From Takakia lepidozioides (lineage: Eukaryota; Streptophyta; Takakiopsida; Takakiales; Takakiaceae), in the NCBI GenBank assembly GCA_030704615.1, contig CM060732.1:37119053-37183052 (forward strand): a stretch of 64,000 bases of DNA, given 5' to 3'. The position numbers and the translations under genes are program-made. Positions within the stretch are counted from its first letter, which is position 1. Every line of letters begins with the position of its first letter. Shown here in pieces: positions 22,669 through 33,433 of the stretch. The notes under the pieces are model-generated. The model worked only from the letters and a program-made list of their open reading frames with translations, was not told where the DNA came from and made no database searches.

Positions 22669-23814
22669 ATGGAGGAGATGTATGGAGCTACTAAGGGGCC
22701 TCGTAGGTACTCTGGAGCTATGGGCACCATCGAGTTGGATGATTTTATCCAAGAGTTTGATAGTTGGTGTGATTTGCAGCAAATGCGCAATCCACAACTA
22801 TTTACGCCTTTCATGGCATGGAAGGGGCTGTTTCAGCACCTTGAGGGCCCGCCTATGGATGATTACCATGAGTTCAGGCGGGGGCATGAGGTTGAGATTG
22901 AGGAGTAGAGGATGTACTGGTCACCCGACTATGTCTCCATCACTAGGGGCACTAGAGCCACGAGGGCATTGGCTACACCTGCCGCTGCACCGGCAGCTTC
23001 AGCAAGCAGCAGTGGGACTGGTGATACCATAGCTACGACGCCCACCCAAGCTACTGCTGTACCAGCACCAGTGGCGGTGCCTGCCTTCAACCCTGTTGTG
23101 GAGTTCTTCGAAGAGTTAAGAGGGAACTACCAAGGGGTGAGGACAGAGAAGTTGCGGAGCTTACAAGAGTTCCAACGGAAGCCGACTGAGAGCTTGAGGG
23201 AGGCTTTCACTCGCATGAGGCGATTGATAAATGTAACCCAAGGGGTTACGGAAGCTCAGGCAGTCCAATTCTGGTATGGGATATTGGACAAGGAGCTGAG
23301 GAGAAGGGTGCGGGATGCAACTCTCCTACAAGCGGCTCAACCCACCTTAGCAAATGTGTTTTTGCTGGCAGAGCGGATAGAGCTCAACATGGTGGAGGAA
23401 CGAGTGGTCATGGTGGGATTTGCTAAGGAGACACCGCGGGGTAGTGGTGCTCCTAGCCAACCACTACCTCAACGTGCTCAAGGCAACAAGGGGGCTCAAG
23501 TGAAGCCCAGGGAAGGACAGAGAGGACCTCAGATGCAGGGGTCTCTCCCTTCATTTGCAGGCCAGCAACGGGCGGATGTGGTATGTTGGACATGTGGAGG
23601 ACCCCATGTCAAGAAGGATTGCCCAGAGGGAGGCAAAGGGCTAGCATATGCACAGCCTGCACAATTGCAGTGTAGGCATTGTGGCAAGCACGGGCATGGA
23701 GAGGCCCAGTGTTATGGTTTGCATCCTGAGTTGCGCCCAGGCCAGTTCCAAGGGAACAATGGTGGCCGGGGGCGGGGTGGAGCAGCCCAGAGAGGACGAG
23801 GTGGCCAGGCATGA
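22669..23814 (+). pseudogene. Gag of left arm, broken by one TAG
   Basis: The plus frame from ATG 22669 to TGA 23812-23814 encodes a gypsy-type Gag: an N-terminal region with WCDLQQMRNPQLF, a retrotransposon Gag core (PVVEFFEELRGNYQGVRTEK through FWYGILDKELRRRV), and two CCHC zinc knuckles (CWTCGGPHVKKDC and CRHCGKHGHGEAQC) near the C-terminus, followed by a Gly/Arg-rich tail. Gag forms the particle that packages element RNA. A TAG at 22906-22908 interrupts it where the right arm has TGG (Trp). The frame ends with a TGA that is also present in the right arm. Confidence 0.8.
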
Positions 23815-24272
23815 GGTGCAGGCCAAGGGCAAGCTCAACATGGCCAAGGACGCGGAGGTCAGGGTGGTGACCAAGGCATGGCCAACCGGCTTCAGCAGCT
23901 AGAACAGAGGCTCGCTGCCATGGCCATAGCTCAGTTGGTACCGGCTCCAAGGCCGGATGGTCCACCTCCTGCTCCTGAGGGAGGAGGTGACAACTGAGGT
24001 GGTCCTGGTGCAATACCCGCACTCTCCTCCTCTCCTGACGGTACAAAAGCTTCTACCCAGGCTTGTTGCACACGACAATCAGCAATCTGCTGCAAATCCT
24101 TGCTCGTACCCCACAATGGAGTATGAGCAACCATGGCAGACAACTCCGTCGTACCATGTATGTCATCCTGCTCTGCTGGAGGTGGCACATCCTCTGCATG
24201 GGCATTGCCCTCCGGCAACTCTTGAGGCCAAGTCACTGCAGCTGTGAATGCTACTAGTGTCGGCATCTTGCC
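23815..24272 (-). pseudogene. Palindrome centre: start of pol from right arm
   Basis: Left-arm homology ends near 23985. From about 24272 down to about 24000 the minus strand continues the right-arm protease frame after a TGA at 24273-24275 (preceding codon CAG), with residues LVAFTAAVTWPQELPEGN and DLQQIADCRVQQAWVEAF. It looks like the protease-RT linker of a gypsy polyprotein and is cut off by the head-to-head junction before RT. Confidence 0.5.
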
Positions 24273-25511
24273 TCACTGGGCAACCGCAACTCCTCCTATG
24301 AACGTGACAGGGAGCTGCACACGCCGGCCTTCCCCTGACTGCCATCCAGGCCTATAGGAAGCTAACTCCTCCCAAAAATCCAGGGTGAAGCCCATGGGGT
24401 ACAACACTGCCCCACCAACCAGGACATCATACGAGACCGCGTCTGTCACAATGGCCTTGGCTCGCATCACTGAGCCATCTGTAGGGTGATCCGGCCGTAG
24501 TCTGATATCCAACTCACGCCGTGTCATGCCCCGAGCCTGCTCCAATCCTCCCAGAGACGTCTGTATCTGGAAAGGACAAGGCTCCATATCCGCCTCCGTG
24601 AGGCCCAAGCCTGCAATAGCAGCTTTGCCCAGCATCAATGGCTGAGCTCCCGAGTCCAACAAGACCCGCAGTGGCCGGTACCTCTTGCCTGCCGGTCCAC
24701 TCAAACAGAAAATACCATCCTGGTTGTCTAACAAGACAACTCCAGGTGTCACCATGGCGCGCTCAATGGCTGGCCTAGCTGGCAGCTCCATTAACTTGGC
24801 AGCTGCAGCTTGCCATGGCGCCGCCGTGGCAGTCTTGACCCTCAAATCCGAGGATCCCTCCGGCACTACACCTCCCACTATCTCCGCAGAAGATGAAGTA
24901 ACCTTCCCACTCTCACATAGTGTAGCTGCCAGCCTGAACACCTCAGCTGGTCTTACCCCCAACGTCGCAATCATGGTAGCCGAGAACAATGGAGCCTGAC
25001 ACACAGATGTGGCCGCTCCTAGCAGCACACTAGCTGCCGTAACCTTTGCAACACTAGGTAGTGGTGCTACCCGTGTAGCTCTCCCCAATGGCATAGTAAC
25101 TTCCGCCTCGGTAACAGTCAGGCGAGAACTAGGTGCCATGGATGGCGTCGACACTGTCTCCGCCAATGTGAATGACTGAGGAAGCCTAGCCTGACGGTTT
25201 GCCTTCCCACGCTGTGGATCCAACTCCACCTCTGCACCTCGTGGCTCAGGAACTCGTGCTGCTCCTCGAGTCACGGCCGCAGTAGACTCCACCTGCACTA
25301 CTGGTAGTGCTGCTCCGCACATGAATCCCATGCCTCCCATATCTCCTCCCTTAGGAGCAGGAGGTGGACCATCCGGCCTTGGAGCCGGTACCAACTGAGC
25401 TGTGGCCATGGCAGCGAGCCTCTGTTCTAGCTGCTGAAGCCGGTTGGCCATGCCTTGGTCACCACCCTGACCTCCGCGTCCTCGGCCATGTTGAGCTTGC
25501 CCTTGGCCTGC
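24273..25511 (-). CDS. Retroviral-type aspartic protease region (right arm)
   Basis: The 392-codon minus frame begins just after the gag stop and lies in the same frame as gag. It has a short coiled-coil-like start (RLQQLEQRLAAM), a long Ala/Pro/Val-rich linker, and a protease core with the catalytic LLDSGAQPLML and downstream DVLVGGAVLYPMGFTLDFW. Such proteases cleave the Gag-Pol precursor. The only barrier between gag and this frame is the in-frame TGA (25512-25514), so expression would need stop-codon readthrough or the TGA is a lesion. The left arm has lost this region. Confidence 0.7.
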   Translation of the reverse strand, partial: AGQGQAQHGRGRGGQGGDQGMANRLQQLEQRLAAMATAQLVPAPRPDGPPPAPKGGDMGGMGFMCGAALPVVQVESTAAVTRGAARVPEPRGAEVELDPQRGKANRQARLPQSFTLAETVSTPSMAPSSRLTVTEAEVTMPLGRATRVAPLPSVAKVTAASVLLGAATSVCQAPLFSATMIATLGVRPAEVFRLAATLCESGKVTSSSAEIVGGVVPEGSSDLRVKTATAAPWQAAAAKLMELPARPAIERAMVTPGVVLLDNQDGIFCLSGPAGKRYRPLRVLLDSGAQPLMLGKAAIAGLGLTEADMEPCPFQIQTSLGGLEQARGMTRRELDIRLRPDHPTDGSVMRAKAIVTDAVSYDVLVGGAVLYPMGFTLDFWEELASYRPGWQSGEGRRVQLPVTFIGGVAVAQ

Positions 25512-26660
25512 ACCTCATGCCTGGCCACCTCGTCCTCTCTGGGCTGCTCCACCCCGCCCCCGGCCACCATTGTTCCCTTGGAACTGGCCTGGGCGCAACT
25601 CAGGATGCAAACCATAACACTGGGCCTCTCCATGCCCGTGCTTGCCACAATGCCCACACTGCAATTGTGCAGGCTGTGCATATGCTAGCCTTTTGCCTCC
25701 CTCTGGGCAATCCTTCTTGACATGGGGTCCTCCACATGTCCAACATACCACATCCGCCCGTTGCTAGCCTGCAAATGAAGGGAGAGGCCCCTGCATCTAA
25801 GGTCCTCTCTGTCCTTCCCTGGGCTTCACTTGAGCCCCCTTGTTGCCTTGAGCACGTTGAGGTAGTGGTTGGCTAGGAGCACCACTACCCTGTGGTGTCT
25901 CCTTAGCAAATCCCACCATGACCACTCGTTCCTCCACCATGTTGAGCTCTATCCACTCTGCCAGCAAAAACACATTTGTTAAGGTGGGTTGGGTCGCTTG
26001 TAGGAGAGTTGCATCCCGCACCCTTCTCCTCAGCTCCTTGTCCAATATCCCATACCAGAATTGGACTGCCTGAGCTTCCGTAACCCCTTGGGTTACATTT
26101 ATCAATCGCCTCATGCGAGTGAAAGCCTCCCTCAAGCTCTCAGTCGGCTTCCATTGGAACTCTTGTAAGCTCCGCAACTTCTCTGTCCTCACCCCTTGGT
26201 AGTTCCCTCTTAACTCTTCGAAGAACTCCACAACAGGGTTGAAGGCAGGCACCGCCACTGGTGCTGGTGCAGCAGTAGCTTGGGTGGGCGTCGTAGCTAT
26301 GGTATCACCAGTCCCACTGCTGCTTGCTGATGCTGCCGGTGCAGCGGCAGGTGTAGCCAATGCCCTCGTGGCTCTAGTGCCCCTAGTGATGGAGACATAG
26401 TCGGGTGACCAGTACATCCTCCACTCCTCAATCTCAACCTCATGCCCCCGCCTGAACTCATGGTAATCATCCATAGGCGGGCCCTCAAGGTGCTGAAACA
26501 GCCCCTTCCATGCCATGAAAGGCGTAAATAGTTGTGGATTGCGCATTTGCTGCAAATCACACCAACTATCAAACTCTTGGATAAAATCATCCAACTCGAT
26601 GGTGCCCATAGCTCCAGAGTACCTACGAGGCCCCTTAGTAGCTCCATACATCTCCTCCAT
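25512..26660 (-). pseudogene. Gag of right arm, broken by one TAG
   Basis: Mirror of the left-arm gag, from ATG 26660. It keeps TGG where the left arm has TAG, but has TAG at 25797-25799 where the left arm has CAG (Gln), and a further TAG (about 25767-25769) where the left arm has CCAGCA in another phase. Zinc knuckles CWTCGGPHVKKDC and CGHCGKHGHGEAQC are intact. Final TGA at 25512-25514 as in the left arm. Confidence 0.8.
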
Positions 26661-26854
26661 TGTGTCCCACAACAATGGCAAGGAAACAACTTGCACCGCC
26701 GGTGTGAGTCCTCCTGATTCACAATCCGAATCAGAACCTTCCGTAGAAGACACAAGAGGTGAAGGTGGCCTAAACCGCACACCTCGTCTCGTGTACCCAC
26801 TAGTATCACTAGTGCTCGAACCGACACTCTCCCCAGCAACTAGTGGCACCTCCG

Positions 26855-29800
26855 TGTTGACAAACTGTCACTCAACCGATCATGAACATGTCTCTAACCC
26901 CCTCTCCACAAGGTTACCGGGTAGAGAACCTGTTGCGGCTTATGGTTTGGAATACTAGGTTCCTAACATAGCCTGCACCTGCACCTGCATCCACCGCAAG
27001 CACTCCTATGGTTGGCTAGTCATCACCTCCAACCTCACCACAGGAGAAACAATGATGGTCTGACTGGTCATCACTCCAGCCTCACCACCGACAACATACT
27101 CTAGGACTGACCGGTGATCAAACCCGGCCTAATCCCTATGAAAGCAAGCGCCCACACAAAACGAACATGGCGCACAATCAAGCATGCAGGTATGGGGGGG
27201 ATCCAAACAAAAAAAAATCAGAACGACAACTCCCCCACACCAAAAACAACTCCACGGTGTTGCTCCTGCAAGGACACCCCAGCCCAAACCCGGACTGACT
27301 CTTGCCTCCACCTACGGAAAGGTCTTGGCCTAATGAGAGGGTGGAAAACTACGAGGAAGAGAAGCTAAAGCAATGCCTAACCCCAGCATGCTCTCATCCC
27401 AACACTCTTCCTCTCCTCTCACACTTGCATAACCATGGGAATATCATGAAGATACTCCTCGAACTGCCCTCCACGAGCATCAAAATTCGGCCTTCAAGAC
27501 CACATGCCAGTCCTTAGGCAGTCCACCAGTGCCTCCACGAGTCAGCACTGGCCCTCCACAGGTCAACACGGGCCACCACAGACCAGCACAGGCCTACCTT
27601 GGTCACTGGTCACAGCCGTCACAGCCCCACATAGGCCCCAGCCCCAAAAGCCAGAGGCACAGCCCGTCACAGCCCGTCATAGCCCCAAAGGCCTCATGCA
27701 CGGCCTATCACAGCGCCTCACGGCCCATCACAGCCCCAAAGGCCACGGGCACAGCCTGTCACAGCCCGTCATAGCCCGTGACAGCCCCAAAGGCCAGGGG
27801 CACAGCCCGGAACAGCCCCCCACAACCCGGCAAAGCTCGTCACAGACCGGGAGGCCACCGGCACAGCCCGACACAGCCCGGAGGGCCCCCGGCACAGCTC
27901 GTCACAGCCCGACATAGCCCCGCACAGCCCCCCACAGCCCGGAAGGCCACCGGCGCAGCCCGGCACAGCCCCCCACAGCCCCGCACAGCTCGTCACAGCC
28001 CGGGAGGCCACCGACACAGCCCTGCACAAGCCCCCACAGCCCGGAGGGCCACCAGCACAGCCCGACATAGCCCCGCACAGCCCTGCACAGCCCCCCACAG
28101 CCCGGAGGGCCACCGGCACAGCTCGTCACAGCCCGACACAGCCCCGCACAGCCCTACACAGCCCTACACAGCCCCCCACAGCCCGGAGGACCACCGGTAC
28201 AGCCCCGCACAGCCCTCCACAGCCCCCCCACAGCCCGGAGGGCCACCGGCACAGCCCCGCACAGCCCCTCACAGCCTGGCGCAGCCCGGCACAGCTCGTC
28301 ACAGCCCCTCACAGCCCGGCACAGCTCGTCGCAGCCCGACACAGCCCGGAGGGCCACCAGCACAGCCCCGCACAGCCCCTCACCGCCCGGCGCAGCCCGG
28401 CACAGCTCGTCACAGCCCGGGAGGCCACCGGCACAGCTCGACACAGCCCCTCTATGGCCGCTCTGGCAGTTTAGCCATTTCTCCAAGGGGCTTAGCCACG
28501 CCAAGCTAGGGTTTGTGTCTCTTGGACTCTAGGCTTCTTAGCACCGAGCTATGGCGGTTGTGAGGAATTAGCAAGGTATTCTTGCTCTTACGGCTCCCAC
28601 ACACCACCATAGTAGCCCTAAGCCATGAGGTGGTTGCCACAAACCAAGCCTTCTTTCTCACTTAGCCTCCCAAACACGCCACTAAACTCAATGGCAAACA
28701 ACCAAGCCCTGCTGGTTCCCAGCCCTTGTGAGCACTCATTCAAGCACTCTCCTTGGCCATAGCATCTGTCTTAGAGCCTATTCCAGCCCCCTACACCTGT
28801 TGCTTCAAGAGTTGCGCTCCCTTCAAGCTTGAAGTTGAAACCCCAACTCACATAGGCCCTACAAGTGCTTTTCTTTCACTCCAAGTGGAAACCAGCCCTA
28901 GACCTTCCGTTCTAGCTCTCTAAAGCTTGAAAACAAAAGCCCAATGGACTGAAGGCATGCTCCACACATGCCCTACTCTCGCCACAAGAGAATCAGCCCT
29001 TTTTGCTTCATTTCTTGCACCCACAGACCTGAAAATACAAGCTGCAGCAGGCTGAAAGCATGCTCTACACATGACCTACAGGGAAACCAGCCCCTTCCTT
29101 CCTTTCTTGCACTCCCAGACCTGAAAGTGCAAGCCTTCACCAGGCTGATAGCATGCTCCACACATGCATTGCCCTCACATAAGGGAGGTCAGCCCTTCCC
29201 TCTTCCTTGCTTGCCCTCCAAACTTGAAGATGGAAGCTTCAATGAGCCGAATACATGCTCCACACATGCAACCTCTTCACACAAGAGATATCAGCCCCTT
29301 ATCTTGGCTCCTTGGCTCCTTGATGCTCTCTAAGACAAGACTAAGCACTCCACAGCCCTTGCCAAGCTCCTGAAATTCTAAGGCTTACATTTCCAGCCAC
29401 AAGACACTCCTCTTGTGGTGCAAGAGCTCTTCTTCCAAGCTCTGAAACCCTAGGTGTACATTCCATGGCCTTGCCGCACCTCTTAGCTCTTGTTCCAGCC
29501 CTGCTCTTGCAATGACAAGAGCCCTCATACCGCTGGAGTTTCAGATTGAAACCCCCGACTCAACATAGCCACAAATGCATTGGCTTGCATACAAGAGAAA
29601 TCAACCATCTCTCTTCATTCATACCTCCTTATGAGCTTGAAGTTGGAGCTCCCGATAATTGTGACTTACATCTAACATCCTCGCACCTACACATTGCCGC
29701 TGCTCCTTAACTCGGCCTGCAGCTGAAGAAGACGACCACCAGTTTGCCCACTCGAGACCAGCATCTCCCCCACTTCACACTAGAAGCCCAAACTTGGTTG

Positions 29801-30327
29801 CCATAGTGTTGAGCTATGCAACGCCGCTCTTCAACATAGGCTACCCGCCTCTCTATCCATTGCAAACCTGCAACATGTTCGCCTTTGCACTCTATCCACT
29901 TTGGATAGGCTCATGCACGGATCCCTGCACTCTAGGTTGAACCGCTTCTCATGAAAACACAAGTGCTACAAAACAACTCGAACTTGGCACTCACAAACTC
30001 GAGCTGATCTTTCTCGAGTGATAAAGAAGAAGAAGACATACAAGCACAAGCTCATGCGAGCTCACAAAGCTGAAGCATCAACTCATGCATATATAAACTC
30101 ATCACTCAAATACAAGTCAAGCCAAGTGCACCCCACGCCATGGGGAATCCACACTACGGCGCCATAGCTAGGCGCGGTGAGGCTCAACTCGAGAAAGATG
30201 AGCCTCCCGCGCTTGCCGTGAAGATAACCACTCCAGGGCCTAAATTTGCCTTGACCCCTGGATTGACACTTGGGCCAATCCCAAATGTCAATATGTAAAA
30301 GCTAGCTATTTCCTAGCTAGTTTCACA
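26855..30327 (-). mobile_element. LTR of right arm (~3.5 kb)
   Basis: Mirror of 19252-22474, beginning TGTGAAAC at 30327 on the minus strand and ending GTCAACA at 26855. It holds the longer minisatellite (27610-28450). The PBS-like TGCCACTAGTTGCTGGGGAG follows toward lower coordinates. Confidence 0.6.
27610..28450 (-). repeat. GGGCTGTG minisatellite, right copy
   Basis: About 841 bp of the same unit as 21128-21722, in inverted orientation. It is about 246 bp longer than the left copy, so unit number has changed since the palindrome formed. The 243-codon plus-strand ORF over it is a repeat artefact. Confidence 0.9.
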
Positions 30328-32232
30328 CTAGTGGTAAAATAACTTGACAAGAAGGTCCTGAGGAACTGAATCAAAGGCTTTGTGAAAGTCCATGAAGCAA
30401 ACATAGACCATTCTTTTCTCATAGCGTGCACTTTCCACCATAACCTGAAGAGTGAAGATGTGGTCAATAGTGGATCGGTTTCGACGGAAACCAGCCTGTC
30501 CCTCAGCACGAATGTGAGAGGACTCAGCCCAATCATCCAGTTCCATGGCCACTACTGCCCCAAACAGTTTAGCAAGCAATGAGGACACCATGAGAGTACG
30601 ATAGTTTGTCGGTGCGAGCCTGTCACCGCTCTTAAAAAGTGGGTGGATGATGCTCTTTGTCCACTCTGTTGGAAAGCCCCGTTGCACCACCTCATTGAAG
30701 AGGTTAGCTATAAAAGGGGCTAAAGTAGGTGCCACATGCTTGATGAATTCACTTTGAAGTCCTGAAATGTCCACCGCTCTGCCATTTTGTAGCTTCTTGA
30801 TTGTCTTACTGACATTGGCTGTAGTAAAGAGAGAGAAGTGAAGGGGTTTAGAGGTTATGGGAGAAGGAGTTTGGGTTGGGGAATGGTACAAAGACTGTGC
30901 ATACTCATGCCAGACATGAATGTCAGTGATTGGGGGGGGATCTCTATGAGGTTTAAGGAGGGACCAAAAAGAACGAGGAGAAAATCTGATTTTAGCAAGG
31001 AAAGAAGATTGCAACTTGATAGTGTAGGCTCGCTTTTTGGATCTAATGAGGGACTTATAGTGCTTAAGAGCAAGATTAGTGGATTCTGGAGAAGAATTGG
31101 TATCAAGTAGTAAAAATTTGATGCGACGTCTAGCAGTCTTGCATTCCTCATCATAAAATGGTGCGTAATGACGAGTGGAGAAGGGTGAGGTAGATGGAAG
31201 GGTGACGGGAAAGGATCGCAGGGCTGAGTCCCAAAGGGCTTGGGTAAGATGTGTAGCCTTGTCGTTAGGAGATGATAGATGTAGAATGGAAGGGAGGGTT
31301 GACACTAGGTATGTTTCATACTCGACGTCGTGTAAGTGAGAGAAATGGGTATTAAAGTGGATACGTGGGTGTAAGGGAAGAGATGCAGAGGGGATCCTCA
31401 CGGGGAGGGAGATGGAAGGAAATGCAAAGGAAAGGCAAGAGTGATCAGAATCCGGGTACCTCGTGATGTAAAAGGAGCTTATTCTATCAGACTTGTTGGG
31501 GCTCCCCAAGAGATAGTCAACCACGCTTTGGCCTTTGTACGTGTGGCAAGTGAACTAGCTGGAGGATTTGAAGTTGGTTGTTCCATTGTAAATGGCCAGC
31601 CCCTGAGTTTCACAAAACTTGAGTAGGTGGTGACCGTAACTTGTGATTTCACAAGAGGAACCTGCACTTTGTCTCTCCAATTCCGTATGCGAGTGTTGGA
31701 TGTGTAGAGGATCTGTGTGGTCGAAGGTGGGGGCCTGTAGTGATCCTGTACGGGCGCTGAAATCTCCAACCAAGAAAATGTCCGTTTGTGGGGTACGGAG
31801 ACGGGCCATATCGTCTTCCAATGGAACATATGGTGAATCTGTTCAAATATATAGGCCGCTGTGCGGAGATGCAGCCGGAGCAAAATAACATCCTGCCAGC
31901 AAGATGTTGTAGCCTTTGATGTGACACCAAATGTACCTTGCCAGTGGGTCTTTGTATGGGAAGGAGATAAGTAGGAGAAGCCAATCAGCAAAGTAACAAG
32001 CCACACCTCCAGATCCTTTGAGCCCTATACGTGGACGAATCACTGACTGAAAGCTATAACCGAGAATAAAAGGGGGGTCATTTCCTTCATACGCATGAGT
32101 TTCCAATAGAAAAAGAACATCACACTTGGAAAGAATATCTAGAAGCCCTTGAGGGTGGCTCCACAACGAGCCATTACAGTTCCATGAGCCAATGTGTAGA
32201 TGTGAGCGTGCGTTGGTCTCATGGTGCCCCAA
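30328..32232 (-). pseudogene. LINE ORF2: endonuclease and partial reverse transcriptase
   Basis: One minus frame runs from 32232 to 30328, interrupted only by TGA (31843-31845) and TAG (31555-31557). Residues 1-270 form an AP-type endonuclease: SWNCNGSLW at the start, DVLFLLETHA, DIFLVGDFSARTG, and PDSDHSCL with the catalytic Asp/His. The RT follows with VVQRGFPTEWTKSIIHPLFKSG, NYRTLMVSSLLAKLFG, EGQAGFRRNRSTIDHIF and CFMDFHKAFDSVPQDLL, that is, blocks before the YADD active site. The enzyme nicks target DNA and copies element RNA there; here it is dead by stops and truncation. Confidence 0.85.
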
Positions 32233-32316
32233 CCCCTATTTAGAGCTAGAGGGGCGACGTTTGTGTTCCCGGACAATTACCCTCCCATCTTGGTATACGG
32301 CATAGTGCCCCTGAGC

Positions 32317-33396
32317 TCAAGCTTGCTTAACCTGCAAGAGTTGCGCTCGCATGGCGTTGTATTGCAAAGGGGTCAAGTCATCTTTGAGGTACATACCCTG
32401 ACCTCTCAATTGAGGCCTCTGCCTGAGGACTCTATCCCGAGCACCCTTGTTCTTGAATCTAATGAAGAGGACTTTGTGCTCTGAAGATCCTGCACGCCAA
32501 GCCCTTTCAATGCCACTCGCGCCCCGTGGGAGTGCAAGGTTTTGTTGAATAAGGCTGGTGGCAGCGTCAAGAGGGTCCCCCTCAGCAAGGCCCCCTAGCT
32601 TCCCAGTGACCCTGATGTTAAGGGCTTTGAAAGCCCGTTGTTGTTCCTCTCGCAAGGTAGCCGAGACTGTCTCCTCCAGAGAGTGAGGACTGTTGTTGGA
32701 TGTGCTCCCCTTAACTATATTAGCCCAGGAGGAGGCCTCTGCCTTGTGAGCTTGGAGCTTCCGAGCCATTGTAGACGTCGCAATTCTGTGTGTTTCCAGC
32801 TCTTTGCTAAGGGATTCCACCTGCAGGTGGATGCTTGCTGTGAGGGGATCTGGGAGGCTCTTCTCTGTGAAGGTCTTCACTTCGCCTTCAAGTTTTGAAA
32901 GACGCGTATGTGTGGATTTGTCATTGAGATGTTTCGTCAGACCTTGAAGTTTGCTAGTGCACTCCTGAAGAGAGGCCCGCAAAACGTTGTCCTGAACTCG
33001 CATATTGTTCTCCAAGTTTGTGTCTCTGTCTGTCATGCATTTCTGCCAATCTTTGTCCAAGGAATCCATGCGCTGTTCCCACTTCTTGTTAAGGGAAGCC
33101 ATCCGCGTCTCCCAGTCTTTGTCTAGGGAAGCCAACCGCTCTTCCGAGTCATTGTCACGGGCAGCGAGCACTTGCTGCAGAGTCTCCTCCGAGATGCATT
33201 TCGTTTGTAAGATGGAGATTTGGTCCCGAAGTGTTTGAACATCAGCACTCCTTGTGGAGTACTGACGCAAAGGAGAGGCTTGCTGAGAGACAGGGGCAGG
33301 AAGAAGAAGCAGAGGGGAATCAGGTCGACGTGAGGGAGACAGGCAGTCTACCTCGTCGGCAGCCGTCCTTTGGCGTTTGGAGTGTTGGAGTGTCAA
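32317..33396 (-). CDS. LINE ORF1 RNA-binding protein
   Basis: An intact 359-codon frame from ATG 33396. Residues ~45-230 are a long coiled coil with repeats of LDKDWE/LNKKWE type (LASLDKDWETRMASLNKKWE region), and the C-terminal ~130 residues fit the L1 ORF1p RRM-CTD pattern: FKALNIRVTGKLGGLAEGDP, GIERAWRAG, KVLFIRFKNKGARDRVL, MYLKDDLTPLQYNAMRAQLL. ORF1p trimers bind element RNA. It is followed 84 bp later by ORF2. No stop inside, unlike ORF2. Confidence 0.8.
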   Translation of the reverse strand: MTLQHSKRQRTAADEVDCLSPSRRPDSPLLLLPAPVSQQASPLRQYSTRSADVQTLRDQISILQTKCISEETLQQVLAARDNDSEERLASLDKDWETRMASLNKKWEQRMDSLDKDWQKCMTDRDTNLENNMRVQDNVLRASLQECTSKLQGLTKHLNDKSTHTRLSKLEGEVKTFTEKSLPDPLTASIHLQVESLSKELETHRIATSTMARKLQAHKAEASSWANIVKGSTSNNSPHSLEETVSATLREEQQRAFKALNIRVTGKLGGLAEGDPLDAATSLIQQNLALPRGASGIERAWRAGSSEHKVLFIRFKNKGARDRVLRQRPQLRGQGMYLKDDLTPLQYNAMRAQLLQVKQA

Positions 33397-33433
33397 GTGT
33401 ATAGCCTTTGCACGGCACTTTGAGAATAGAACG

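Larger units (their letters stand above)
19230..30349. mobile_element. 11.1-kb palindromic composite LTR retrotransposon
   Basis: 19230-23985 and 25345-30349 are inverted copies of each other, roughly 95-98 percent identical by eye. Each arm reads inward from its outer end: LTR, primer-binding-site-like sequence, then a gag gene with two zinc knuckles. The right arm runs on across the centre into protease and the start of pol; the left arm stops at about 23985, where the two are joined head to head. RT, RNase H, integrase and 3' LTRs are absent, so the unit cannot move by itself. The two arms carry different stop codons and different minisatellite lengths, which argues against a simple read-through assembly artefact. 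The outer 22 bp (19230-19251 and 30328-30349) lie outside the TGTGAAAC LTR start and are also inverted copies. Confidence 0.85.
30328..33396 (-). mobile_element. L1-type LINE, 3' half missing
   Basis: ORF1 (33396-32317) and the endonuclease plus first half of RT of ORF2 (32232-30328) are present in the right order on the minus strand. The RT stops exactly at the border of the palindromic element, so the catalytic YADD block, the C-terminal part, the 3' UTR and the poly-A tail are absent. LINEs normally lose their 5' ends, so this 3' loss points to interruption or rearrangement after insertion. Confidence 0.85.

Noticed and set aside
22490-23032. 180-codon plus-strand frame in the left arm (mirror at 26297-26839)
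   Set aside because: Out-of-frame shadow of gag; conserved in both arms only because the DNA is duplicated.
19225-30354. Target-site duplication of the palindromic element
   Set aside because: The 4-bp CTAG next to both LTR starts is palindromic and lies in a 22-bp inverted repeat, so it is not evidence for a duplication.
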